DNA of 64,000 nt from Neoarius graeffei (Eukaryota; Chordata; Actinopteri; Siluriformes; Ariidae): NCBI RefSeq assembly GCF_027579695.1, contig NC_083590.1, forward strand, positions 19,423,799 through 19,487,798, given 5' to 3'. The notes below the pieces were generated by a model that was not told the origin of the DNA, ran no database searches, and saw only the letters and a list, made by a program, of their open reading frames with translations. Made by a program: the position numbers and the translations under genes. This document shows, in pieces, positions 30,024 to 41,594 of this stretch (positions are counted from its first letter, which is position 1; each line of letters starts with the position of its first letter).

Positions 30024-31060
30024 GTTCAGTGTTAGTTCACAGTAGTAATGCAAGAAGCAGAATAGTGGCAGTAATAGTGAAGCAAAAACATGCAATTGTA
30101 CAAACACTGCAGCTCTACAGCAAAATATTCATTTATGAAATGGTCTGATTCTTAACACCAGTAGTGCCAATGATCTTCTCATTGCGATGCGATGCGAGTT
30201 GTCAACAAATCCTATAACTTGGTTCATGAAACGCGCTTACAAAATATTTTCACTGTGAATATTTATTGTGTAATGGTGCAATCCCGCCAGCAAAAATATG
30301 GAAAAAAAGGAGCGATCTCACCTCTTCAGATGTTGATTTAAGTCCAACAATACATTCCTCAAAAAGGGCGTAGAGGAGCAAATTAATCCAATTTATTCCG
30401 GACCATTAAAGACGCCGCCTTCCGCGTAGAATCATACGTCATCCTTGCCGCCATATTGGAGAGGTCAAAGCGGAGAATAAAGATTCATGTGCTGCCTTTA
30501 ACTTTACCAACAGGTTTACCGTCCAAACGAGATCACATGGGATTACCTTTCACAGGTGAGAAACAAATTAATCCGTCAACGTGTAGCATTCAATTTATTC
30601 CAGACCATTAAAGACGCCGCCTTCCGCGTAGAATCATACGTCATCCTCGCTGCCATATTGGATAGGTCAAAGCGGAGAATAAAGATTAGCTGCGTTTAAC
30701 TGTACCAACAGGTTTGCCATCCAAACGAGATCACATGGGATTACCTTTCACAGGTGAGACTGGAAAAATACTTTTCATTGTATTTGGTCATTATAATGTA
30801 ATTTTACAAACAGATTTTCCTGACTTTGTGGCTAATATGAAGTCTCGCGCATTATGCGCATGCGTCCTTACTTCTTCTATTGTTCTGGTGTCTCCGAAGG
30901 GACCGTCTTACAGCGCCCCTAGAGGTGTGGCATGTGTATTGCATCGTTTTCAGCAAGCGTTGCGTTGCCATATGGACCTGATATTTTACTGATTGTTGCC
31001 CATTTGGACGCGATATATTTTTAAATAACATCTCGTTGCCGTTGTCGTGTGGATGTAGCC
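29688..31060. mobile_element. MITE with GGCCCTGTCCACACGGCAACG ends
   Basis: GGCCCTGTCCACACGGCAAC and GTTGCCGTTGTCGTGTGGAT plus GTAGCC form inverted ends. The interior has an ATT microsatellite (29993-30022) and a direct duplication of about 160-200 bp (30401-30560 and 30603-30757). Flanking triplets ATA and TTA suggest a Harbinger-like 3-bp duplication with one change. Confidence 0.65.
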
Positions 31061-31070
31061 TTAGAAATCC

Positions 31071-31326
31071 CACGTATGGCTGAGTTGGTATGCCCCTACG
31101 TCCCATGGATGGGACCATCACACATAAGTCAGCTGTCACATGGCTGATCATACTCTTAGGGAAAACCATGTGATTGACTGGGAGGGGGTTAAGGTGAAGG
31201 AATGAGAGGCTCACAGGCAGACCAGATGGATAAAAGAGGTCGTATAGATCTGGAAGACAGACTGCTGCATGAATCAGGATGTAGGGACATACCAACTCAG
31301 CCATACGTGGGATCAGCTGATTTCTA
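31071..31326. repeat. Inverted repeat with about 40-bp arms
   Basis: GAAATCCCACGTATGGCTGA continues GTTGGTATGCCCCTACGTCC at left. GGATGTAGGGACATACCAAC continues TCAGCCATACGTGGGAT at right. About 170 bp lie between. It directly abuts the preceding MITE. Confidence 0.85.
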
Positions 31327-31329
31327 GGT

Positions 31330-32510
31330 CATGTGCACCATCCGGCAGTGGCCAGAGATGCCAAGCATTAGATGTGATCAAGATGTCAGCTAAGAAAGAC
31401 ATTGAAATGTCATAAGTAAGTGGAAATTTTTTCAGTTGTGTATCATAAGTACTTTTTTTAAGATTAAGAGTACTGAAGTGATTAACGCAACATATTTCAT
31501 AAAAAATTCTGCACTGTTTTAATCACTGTATATGAGGAATAAAACACTGCTATGGAAAATAATCAGCAGTCACGAGTGTGACGAAATGGAGTTACAGCTA
31601 CCACACTGAAGTTGATTATTTTCCTATCACCGCGCATCTCGCGTTGTTTCATTCCTCTTATGTATAGCAAAGCAATTATCAATATGTTAAGTGCTGTATT
31701 TTTAAACCAGCATGTGGATATTTCCAGAAATCCCAGATTTGTGTTTGTGTGCATAAATAAGTCTTTTATTAAAATAAATGCCCTTGCTGCGAATAAACAA
31801 CCAAGAGCAAAACCTTACATTACAGCCCATGCACACGGTGTGAGAGAACAAGCGAGAGAAAGACGAGGGTCCTCTGGGTAGATCCCTCCACTGTGTGGGC
31901 GTTGAAGGTGGAAATGGTTGGCATGGCGATGGCCACGGAAACCCTCATCGCTGGATGCCGTTCGTCATCTTCTGACATCACAGGAGCCTACATCCAAACA
32001 CAAAGATCAGGGACACACACGTCCAGATTAAAGCCGTAGTCCTCCTACATTCTCACACACACACACACACACACGCAATGGGTCCATAAAGATTTTACAT
32101 CTGACCGTGGAGGCAGAAGCATCAATGCAAAGACAGTGATAGACAATGGGTCTCAGAGTTTACTTATGCGCGCGCATGTGTGTGTGTGTATGTGTTAATT
32201 AAACAGTAGGTGGTTTGAACTGGAGGTGGGCGATATGTAAAAATCATGCTGTTAAAGAAGTTTTTTCGTGATACACAATATGCATCAAGATGTTCAGGTT
32301 TGCGAACAAAGTGCCTGAAAAATGATCATCACATTAAAAAAAAAACATGAAAATGATGAAGAAGAAGAACAATAAAAAAATAAAGAAAGATTATGTACTA
32401 CCTGGTCCAAAATAAATCGTATATAGATTAATTCCACCTGTAAATCGTAATGTCACGTACCACAACACTGACATCGTCATCAGAATCGTCTCCACAGTAC
32501 ACTGTCAGAC
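31330..32510. other. Non-coding, no recognised gene
   Basis: Contains CA repeats (32053-32076) and a TG stretch near 32178. No splice-supported exon. Confidence 0.5.
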
Positions 32511-32604
32511 ACAGGCGTACAGGAGGAGTCCAGTTCTGTCCCCCAAGGGACAATCTACACTAATGGACTCTCTAGGGCTCATTATTGGACCTCAGGGCAA
32601 CTAT

Positions 32605-33274
32605 TGCCGCTTTTCCACTACCAACGCGGCTGAGTCGGGCTGAGCCGTGCCGTGCTGAGTCGGGCTGAGTCGAGCTGAGCGGGGCTGTTGGGGTTGCATT
32701 TCGACTACAACCGCGCTGAACCGTGCTGGCTGGAAGTGGGTGGACACATTGGGTGGAGTTAGCGAAAGTGGGTGGACGTCACGTGATGTCGTTAGGCGGC
32801 GCAAACAGTGACATCAGTGACCTTTTAAGCGGTAGTCTCACGACCCGGATAGTAAACAATAAACATGGAGTCGTTAGTGTTGCTGGTCTTGGTGCTGTGG
32901 CTTGTTGTCACCGACAACGCCAACAGATGCAAGAGCGTATAGATGAGACGAGGCACATAAGGCTTCAGAAAGTCTTGTAATTCGTAATTATTCTTCTTCC
33001 GGGTTTACGGTGTTTACAGATCCCAGCGTGCTCGCGGGGCGTGTGTGGGCATGTGAGGACACTCCTCCTCACCAATCAGTGCACAGGGGAGTGTCTCCTC
33101 ACGCCCCTAGCCCCACTCGGCTCGGTTTGGCTCACTTCAGCCCCACTCCAAAACCGTGCGAGTTTTGGGTGCTGAGTAGGGCTGAAGCGAGCTGAGTCGT
33201 GCTGCTCTGAGGTAGTCAAAACGCGAGCCGTGTCGGGCTGAAGTGAGCTGAAAAAGGGTAGTGGAAAAGGGCCA
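32605..33274. mobile_element. Harbinger-like MITE family B with CGGGCTGAG repeats
   Basis: TGCCGCTTTTCCACTACC and GGTAGTGGAAAAGGGCCA are inverted ends; subterminal GGCTGAG/CTCAGCC-type repeats fill both sides. Duplication TAT at 32602-32604 and 33275-33277. It splits a copy of the TGTACCTTTTAG repeat family. Confidence 0.78.
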
Positions 33275-33477
33275 TATGTGGACCTTTTTAGGGTCTAAAA
33301 GGTACTTATATGGTCCCGATTAGTATATAAAAGGTACAAATAAGTACTTTAGAGGATACTGGCTCAGCGACAAGCCGGTGTATCCCTAAAAGGTACAAAA
33401 AGTGTACTTAATTTTCTGAGAGTGTGCCACAGCGCTGCTGAATTCTCGATCCTGACTGGTCCGAAGATGTTGATTCA

Positions 33478-35929
33478 TCTATACTACTAAAGGAAGGCTG
33501 TCTGTCTCTCTGTCTGTTCACCTTTGCAAATCAACACGGCTGGACACGCATACTCCATACTTTGCACATGGATTGGTGACACCCCAGAGGGGCCCAAGAC
33601 AACATTTTTGATTTTCCAAAACATGGGATGAGTGCTAATCCAACACACTATTCATTTCCCGTAGGCTACATCCTCGCGCTAACACACCGTGCTAATCGAA
33701 GATGCTATCATTTCCTGTAGGCTACATGCTCACACTAACACACCGTGCTAATCCAAGATGTTATCATTTCCCGTAGGCTACATCCTTGTGCTAACACACC
33801 ATGCTAATCCAAGATGCTATTAATTTCCCGTAGGCTATATGCTTGCGCTAATACAGTGTGCTAATCCAAGACACTATAATTTCCTGTAGGCTACATGCTC
33901 ACACTAACACACCGTGCTAATCCAAGATGCTATCATTTCCCGTAGGCTACATCCTTGCGCTAACACACCATGCTAATCCAAGATGCTATTCATTTCCCGT
34001 AGGCTATATGCTTGCGCTAATACACTGTGCTAATCCAAGACGCTATCATTTCCCATAGGCTACTGTACATGTTCATGCTAACACACTATGCTAATCCAAG
34101 ACGCTATAATTTCCTGTAGGCTACATGCTCACGCTAACACACCATGCTAATCCAAGATGCTATAATTTCCCATAGGCTACATGCTCATGCTAACACACTG
34201 TGTTAATCCAAGATGCTATCATTTCCCGTAGGCTATATGCTTGCGCTAATACAGTGTGCTAATCCAAGACGCTATCATTTCCCATAGGCTACTGTACATG
34301 TTCATGCTAACACACCGTGCTAATCCAAGATGCTATAATTTCCTGTAGGCTACATGCTCATGTTAACACACCATGCTAATCCAAGATGCTATCATTTCCT
34401 GTAGGCTACATGCTCATGCTAACACACTGTGTTAATCCAAGACACTATCATTTCCCATAGGCTACATGCTCAAGCTAACACACTGTGCTAATCCAAGATG
34501 CTATCATTTCCTTTAGGGTACATGCTCGTGCTAACACACTGTGCTAATCCAAGATGCTATCATTTCCCGTAGGCTACATGCTCACGATAACACACTGTGC
34601 TAATCCAAGATGCTATCATTTCCCATAGGCTACATGCTCACGCTAACACACTGTGCTAATCCAAGATGCTATCATTTCCCGTAGGCTATATGCTTGTACT
34701 AATACAGCATGCTAATCCAAGACGCTATCATTTCCCGTAGGCTACTGTACATGTTCACGCTAACACACTGTGCTAATCCAAGATGCTATCATTTCCTATA
34801 GGCTACATGCTCACGCTATCACACCATGCTAATCCAAGATGCTATCATTTCCTGTAGGCTACATGCTCACGATAACACACTGTGCTAATCCAAGATGCTA
34901 TCATTTCCCGTAGGCTACATGCTCGTGCTAACACACTGTGCTAATCCAAGATGCTATCATTTCCCGTAGGCTACATGCTCGTGCTAACACACTGTGCTAA
35001 TCCAAGATGCTATCATTTCCCGTAGGCTACATGCTCACGATAACACACTGTGCTAATCCAAGATGCTATCATTTCCCGTAGGCTACATGCTCGTGCTAAC
35101 ACACTGTGCTAATCCAAGATGCTATCATTTCCCGTAGGCTACATGCTCATGCTAACATACTGTGCTAATCCAAGATGCTATCATTTCCCGTAGGCTACAT
35201 GCTCATGCTAACACACTGTGTTAATCCAAGACGCTATCATTTCCCATAGGCCACATGCTCATGCTAACACACTGTGCTAATCCAAGACGTTATCATTTCC
35301 CGTAGGCTATATGCTTGCACTAATACAGCATGCTAATCCAAGACGCTATAATTTCCCATAGGCTACTGTACATGTTCACGCTAACACACTGTGCTAATCC
35401 AAGATGCTATCATTTCCCGTAGGCTACATGCTCGTGCTAACACACTGTGCTAATCCAGGATGCTATCATTTTCCATAGGCTACATGCTCACGCTAACACA
35501 CTGTGCTAATCCAAGATGCTATCATTTCCCATAGGCTACATGCTCACGCTAACACACTGTGTTAATCCAAGACGCTATCATTTCCCGTAGGCTACATGCT
35601 CGTGCTAACACACTGTGTTAATCCAAGATGCTATCGTTTCCCGTAGGCTACATGCTCGTGCTAACACACTGTGTTAATCCAAGATGTTATCATTTCCCGT
35701 AGGCTACATGCTAGTGTTAACACATTACACGCAGCCTCAGTGGGGAATCCCCTCCCTGACTCACCTGGGAGTTTCAATTGTACAGGACCTCGCAATCAGC
35801 GCTCCTCGCTGGAGATTTCCGCTAGGGCCGAGTCTACATCACTGAGGAGACGCGGGGAGCAATTTGTGTCATTTTGACTTGCCACTGGGCCATTCAGAGG
35901 AAATCAGGTTCGCGGGCAATAACTACTAG
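33478..35929 (+). mobile_element. Non-autonomous Helitron-like element carrying a tandem array
   Basis: The 5' end is TCTATACTACTAAAGGAAGG and the 3' end ACTACTAG (CTAG at 35926-35929). It lies between A (33477) and T (35930) with no target duplication. This matches Helitron rules: 5' TC, 3' CTRR, A-T target. The host is itself a repeat (TTGATTC then TTTTCTATAACAGC), which reads continuously when the element is removed. No Rep/helicase frame is present, and a clear 3' hairpin is not visible, so membership rests on the termini. Confidence 0.78.
33650..35735 (+). repeat. 56-bp tandem array, about 37 units
   Basis: The unit runs GTAGGCTACATGCTCGTGCT, AACACACTGTGCTAATCCAA, GATGCTATCATTTCCC. Units vary at a few positions. 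Variant pairs (TATATGCTTGCGCTAATACAG followed by a unit with an extra CTGTA) recur about five times. It lies wholly inside the Helitron-like element. Confidence 0.95.
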
Positions 35930-36025
35930 TTTTCTATAACAGCCGCTCGGACAGCAGTGAAGCTACGAATCACAGGTTTATATTAATGCGCTCCTTACAA
36001 TAATTTATTGTTTCTATGGTAACAG

Positions 36026-37060
36026 CAGGCAGCACGGTGGTGTAGCAGTTAGCACTGTTGCCTCACAGCAAGAAAGTTCTGGGTTTGAACCTCACAGCTG
36101 ATGAAGGGCTTTTCTGTGTGGAGTTTGGCTCAGGCTTCTCCAACTCGGGCCCTAATTTTAAGGACTCGGACTTGAGCACTGATGACTCGGACTCGTGTAC
36201 TAACTGCATTAGGACTCGGAAAATGGAGATGAGGACTCGGATTTTTTATTTATTTTTTGTAACATGCCATAATAATTTGCCATAAGATATTTATATCTCC
36301 ATTCATTTTGTACTAATTTTGTGCAACAGCGTCACACCTGCGCACCCTGGCACGTGCATCAGATAGACTCTCGGGTGCGCTCCGGACAGCGCGTGCACCA
36401 AGTAGACTCTCGCGTGCATGCCGTAAACGACTCGCACTTGCACAGGATTAAGGCACAATCAGCGCGCCGATATAAAAACTGTGAAAACACACTTACTTTG
36501 CGAAGTATTGAGTTGTGTTACTGATATATTACCGAGCCTTATTTCCTTGTTTGATCCCCGATTTCCTGTTTCTCGTCTTTGATTCTGCCGAGTCTACAGT
36601 ACGATAGCCTGTTTGTGTCTTGCTTGACCTATTGCCTGTTTCACCGTTTTACGATTTTGCCTGCCATTCTGGATTGTTTACGTGTCTTCACTTGTATTAA
36701 TAAACACACCTTCTGCACTTGCATCTGTCTCCCAGCCATCTCTGACGGAATACTTCACACTCCCTGATAAAGAGAAGCACATCCACCTGTTCAGGAGCAA
36801 ACTAATGTTAATGGCGCTAAACGGCCACCGTCAAATGGTGCGGTTGGAGTCTTGTTCTTGACTCGGATCAATCATGGACTTGACTCGGATTTTTTTAATG
36901 ACTTGGACTTGAACACTGGGGACTCGAGACTGGACTCGGACTTGAGGTTTAGTGGCTCGACTACACCACCGGTTTGGATGTTCTCCCCGTGTCTGCATGG
37001 GTTTCCCCCGCAGATCAAAGACATGCAGTTAGGCTAACTGGCTACTCTAAGTTGTCCATG
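36026..37060 (+). mobile_element. V-SINE split by an 840-bp insertion
   Basis: V-SINE pieces at 36026-36128 and 36972-37060 surround an insert (36129-36971) made of GGACTCGGACTTGA-type repeats. GTTTGG occurs at both junctions (36123-36128, 36972-36977). The insert's family is not known to me. Confidence 0.7.
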
Positions 37061-37835
37061 ACAAAAAGCAGTGCAGCAGAGGAGTGGCTAGCCGGCTGCA
37101 CTTACTTCGCCAAGAAACTTTAGGAAAGGGACCCAGCCTTTGAAGAAGATAGAAACAGCTCTATGTAAACTGTTTCAAAATTTGATAAGATGTTCTGGAG
37201 AACGTATTTATGGAAGGAGTCTCTGGTCTCCCAGTGCCAGCACTTTTCATCAGCCAGTCAGTTAAAGTCTTCAGTTAAGACAGATTTCTGAGTTCCTCTA
37301 GAACGCTCTGTGACGCCATTCCTTTTCCTGTCTTATTAACTAAAAAAAGCACGAAGGATCTTAATATTAAAGCGCATCGGTAGCTGGCTACGGAGAGATT
37401 CAAACACAGTGGGTCTTTAAAAATCAGTGACTAAAATAATCAAATTGTGACATTTTCATTAAAGTCAGTGGCTGAAAAAAAAACCCCAAAAGGCTGCAGC
37501 TGAAATCTCCAGAGCAGTGCAGATCCCGTAAATTAGTCCCTGAATAATCCGATTAGCGAACAGAAGGACGTTATAGCCCGAGTGCACCCTGTGTACCTGT
37601 GTGAACTCTCACGTACAAAGCTGGGAGCTGCTGAATGTCAAGAGCCCTTCAGTCACCTGCTGTTCATAATGAAGAGCAGAAGCTCCGGGAAGCCTCCCGT
37701 TCACCTGATTTCACACAAAAAACCCGAATGGACATGACTTTCAAAACTCAACGCATCTAAGTGCCAGGCTGTGTATGTTGTCTGAGGTGAAAAAGGTGCT
37801 TGTGGATAAAGAGCTGATGTTACACACACGTCTCG
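37061..37835. other. Apparently single-copy non-coding DNA
   Basis: No repeat family or exon recognised. Confidence 0.4.
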
Positions 37836-37839
37836 ATCT

Positions 37840-39775
37840 GTTATCATGGTTTATTATCATGGTACTGTAACAGAGAGATCTGGTTTTGTGAAACTTTGCG
37901 TGCACAATCTGTGTTATTCTTCACACGTCAGCTCCATGGCTGCATTGATACGCAAATTATTACTCGAGTCGATTAATCGCTGTTAAATTACTGACAATAT
38001 AACGATGGAAATCCAGACCTGTGATAAGCACAAACTGGTAAACTAGCAGTAAACTAGTTACAGCTAGCTAATGTTGCCTACTAGTGATGCGTTGTTAACG
38101 AGCAGTAAACTAGCTACAGCTAGCTAATGTTACCTATTAGTGATGCATCGTTAACGAGCAGTACCTACTAGTATAACACAGATTGTGCACGCAGAGTTTC
38201 ACAAAACATGCTCTCTCTGTTACAATACCGTAATAATAAACCCTGATAACATTAGTTATGGCTAGCTAATGTTACCAAGTAGTGATGCATCGTTAACGAG
38301 CAGTAAACTAGCTACAGCTAGCTAATGTTACCTAATAGTGATGCGTCGTTAACAAGCAGTAAACTAGCTATGGCTAATGTTACCTATTAGTGATGCATTG
38401 TTAACGAGCAGTAAACTAGCTACAGCTAGCTAATGTTACCTATTAGTGATGCATCGTTAACGAGCAGTACCTACTAGTATAACACAGATTGTGCATGCAG
38501 AGTTTCACAAAACATGCTCTCTCTGTTACAATACCGTAATAATAAACCCTGATAACATTAGTTATGGCTAGCTAATGTTACCAAGTAGTGATGCATCGTT
38601 AACGAGCAGTAAACTAGCTACAGCTAGCTAACGTTACCTAATAGTGATGCGTCGTTAACAAGCAGTAAACTAGCTATGGCTAATGTTACCTACTAGTGAT
38701 GCGTTGTTAACGAACAGTAAACTAGCTACAGCTAGCTAATGTTGCCTACTAGTGATGCGTTGTTAACGAGCAGTAAACTAGCTACAGCTAGCTAATGTTA
38801 CCTATTAGTGATGCATCGTTAACGAGCAGTACCTACTAGTATAACACAGATTGTGCACGCAGAGTTTCACAAAACATGCTCTCTCTGTTACAATACCGTA
38901 ATAATAAACCCTGATAACATTAGTTATGGCTAGCTAATGTTACCAAGTAGTGATGCGTCGTTAACGAGCAGTAAACTAGCTACAGCTAGCTAATGTTACC
39001 TAATAGTGATGCGTCGTTAACAAGCAGTAAACTAGCTATGGCTAATGTTACCTACTAGTGATGCGTTGTTAACGAACAGTAAACTAGCTACAGCTAGCTA
39101 ATGTTACCTATTAGTGATGCGTCGTTAACGAGCAGTAGCTACTAGTATAACACAGATTGTGCATGCAGAGTTTCACAGAACATGCTCTCTCTGTCTCATC
39201 TCATTATCTCTAGCCGCTTTATCCTTCTACAGGGTCGCAGGCGAGCTGGAGCCTATCCCAGCTGACTACGGGCGAAAGGCGGGGTACACCCTGGACAAGT
39301 CGCCAGGTCATCACAGGGCTGACACATAGACACAGACAACCATTCACACTCACATTCACACCTACGCTCAATTTAGAGTCACCAGTTAACCTAACCTGCA
39401 TGTCTTTGGACTGTGGGGGAAACCGGAGCACCCGGAGGAAACCCACGCGGACACGGGAGAACATGCAAACTCCACACAGAAAGGCCCTCGCCGGCCCTGG
39501 GGCTCGAACCCAGGACCTTCTTGCTGTGAGGCGACAGCGCTAACCACTACACCACCGTGCCGCCTGCTCTCTCTGTTACAATACCGTAATAATAAACCCT
39601 GATAACACTAGTTATGGCTAGCTAATGTTACCAACTAGTGATGCGTCATTAACGAGCAGTAAACTAGCTACAGCTAGCTAATGTTACCTAATAGTGATGC
39701 GTCGTTAACTAGCGGTAAACTAGCTATGGCTAATGTTACCTACTAGTGATGTGTCATTAACTAGCAGTAATGAAT
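37840..39775. repeat. Higher-order tandem array of about 54-bp and 300-360-bp units
   Basis: Small units AACGAGCAGTAAACTAGCTA plus CAGCTAGCTAATGTTACCTA and AGTGATGCGTCGTT alternate with a spacer containing TATAACACAGATTGTGCAC and ACAAAACATGCTCTCTCTG. The spacer recurs near 38164, 38471, 38831 and 39131, so the higher-order period is 300-360 bp. An inverted copy of the spacer lies at 37840-37920. Confidence 0.93.
39194..39564 (-). mobile_element. V-SINE inside the higher-order array
   Basis: Duplication TGCTCTCTCTG at 39183-39193 and 39565-39575, matching the array spacer, so the SINE came after the array formed. Confidence 0.95.
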
Positions 39776-39991
39776 GAGGATTCATTCATTATTCACATGG
39801 TTACAGCAGTCACATGATCAATGATGTAATCACTGGAGAGGAGAGCCTGCTGATCTTCAGTGACCAGGTAGGCTAAAGTTAAATAGCTATCATACAATGA
39901 GTAGAACAGTGTTTTATATTGATAAGTGCAGCATTCTCATATGGGCAACTGAACTTGAGGTAATCAGTTATTTCAAGTAAACTTTTATATA

Positions 39992-41589
39992 CAGTACCAG
40001 TCAGAAGTTTGTACACCCCTTCTAATTCAGTGCTTTTCTTTGTTTATTAGCTCATCTGGCCTACAAGTGATGAGTTTATGCCCTCATGTGTTGTCCGTCG
40101 TCCACATTTCTTGAAAATCGCTTCTTCTCTCTCAATTCTTCACCGATTTTTATTCTTCTTGGCAGGAAGGTCGGTTTGCCTGGGGTACATATAGCTATTA
40201 CCCAAATTTGCATAATTGCAATTAATAGTGAAGATATGGAGTAATTAATCAATCCCTAATGAGCAGTTTCCACACAAATCGCTTCTTCTCCCTCAATTCT
40301 TCACTGATTTTGATTCTTTATGGCATGAAGGTAGGGGTACCTAGGGTGCATAGAACTGAAAAGGTCAATTCCTCGCCATTTTGGATTCTTTCTGGAAAAT
40401 AGGTCGGTATTCCTAAGATGGATATTGCTTCTATATATAGCTTGTATATAGTGTATATAGCTTGCAACATTTATTGCGCAAGGAAGGTGGCCCACTTTAT
40501 ATCGTTCCTTCTGGACTAGACAGGGCCGGAGTGAGCGATGCCATCATTGATGGTCTCATTTATTATTTACTGTTTGATCTCAAATGCATTAAAGGAGAAC
40601 TGATGTCATTTTTAAACTTGCTTTATTTCTTAATTAACGTTATTCAATTACATTTTCGGTTTTAGTAGCCTTACTGTATATCGTGACTCGTATTGGCAAC
40701 TAATTGCAATTAAATATTATACTTATCGGCCTATTCGGTTTTTAGCCGTGTTGAATTTAGTGTGTTTGGTCCACGGCAGGCATCGCTTATCCGTGCGATC
40801 TTCGCAAGACTTGTGTGAGACTTCGAAACGTGAAGGGTCAGCCAGGTGTCAGTGCCACCATTTTGAAAACTGTTTTCCAAACTAAATATTGCACAAAAAC
40901 GAGTTGAAATGACGATTACTGCCGACTTTTTTCAAACTTTCCTGATCGCTATCAAAACAAACAAAACTTTCCGCTTGATTATGTCAGCGTTCGAAAGAGG
41001 GCGCACGCGTCTTTTGACAATGTTAGCAGATGTTGGTCACTTTGATTTCTGCTGTAGTCCTACGATGTCTCGCACAGGTCTCAACGAATCTTGTTTACGG
41101 CCATTGCTTTGACATATGGACTGATATATTACAGAGCATATTTCAAACACTTATAACTTGCTATAGCAGCGACACAATGGCGATCAAAAATGCATTCCAA
41201 TATTTAATAAAATGAGATAAATAGAATTTTGATCATAAAAAATTTGCCTTCAGTTCTCCTTTAAGAAGGTAAGAAACTGGTCCACTAATTAACTTTTGAC
41301 GAGGCACACGTGTTAACTGAAAAGCGTTCCAGGTGACGACCTGAAGCTGGTTAAGATAATCCCAATAGTGTGCAAAGTTGCATCAAGGTAAATGCTGGCT
41401 ACACTGAGGAATCTGAAATATTACACATTTTTATTTTTTTAACACTTTTTTTTGTCTACCACATAATTCCATATATGTCCCAGATGTTATTTTTATAGTT
41501 TTGATGTCTTCAGTAATGTAGAAAATACAAAATACAGAAAACCCTATGAATGGGTAGAGTAGGGGTGTACAAACTTTTGACTGGTACTG
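39992..41589. mobile_element. Tc1-like MITE hosting TTAA element copy 3
   Basis: CAGTACCAGTCAGAAGTTTG and CAAACTTTTGACTGGTACTG are inverted ends with TA at both borders. Interior non-coding text includes AACCTGAAGCTGGTTAAGAT-like and CATATATGTCCCAG segments shared with 28031-28400. Confidence 0.85.
40593..41260. mobile_element. TTAA-flanked element, copy 3
   Basis: AGGAGAACTGATG and CTTCAGTTCTCCT ends; TTAA at 40589-40592 and 41261-41264. At 668 bp it is the compact form of the family. Confidence 0.85.
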
Positions 41590-41594
41590 TATGT

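Noticed and set aside
33650-35735. CRISPR-like regular repeat
   Set aside because: Units are contiguous and all alike, with no distinct spacers or cas genes, in eukaryotic DNA; it is a minisatellite.
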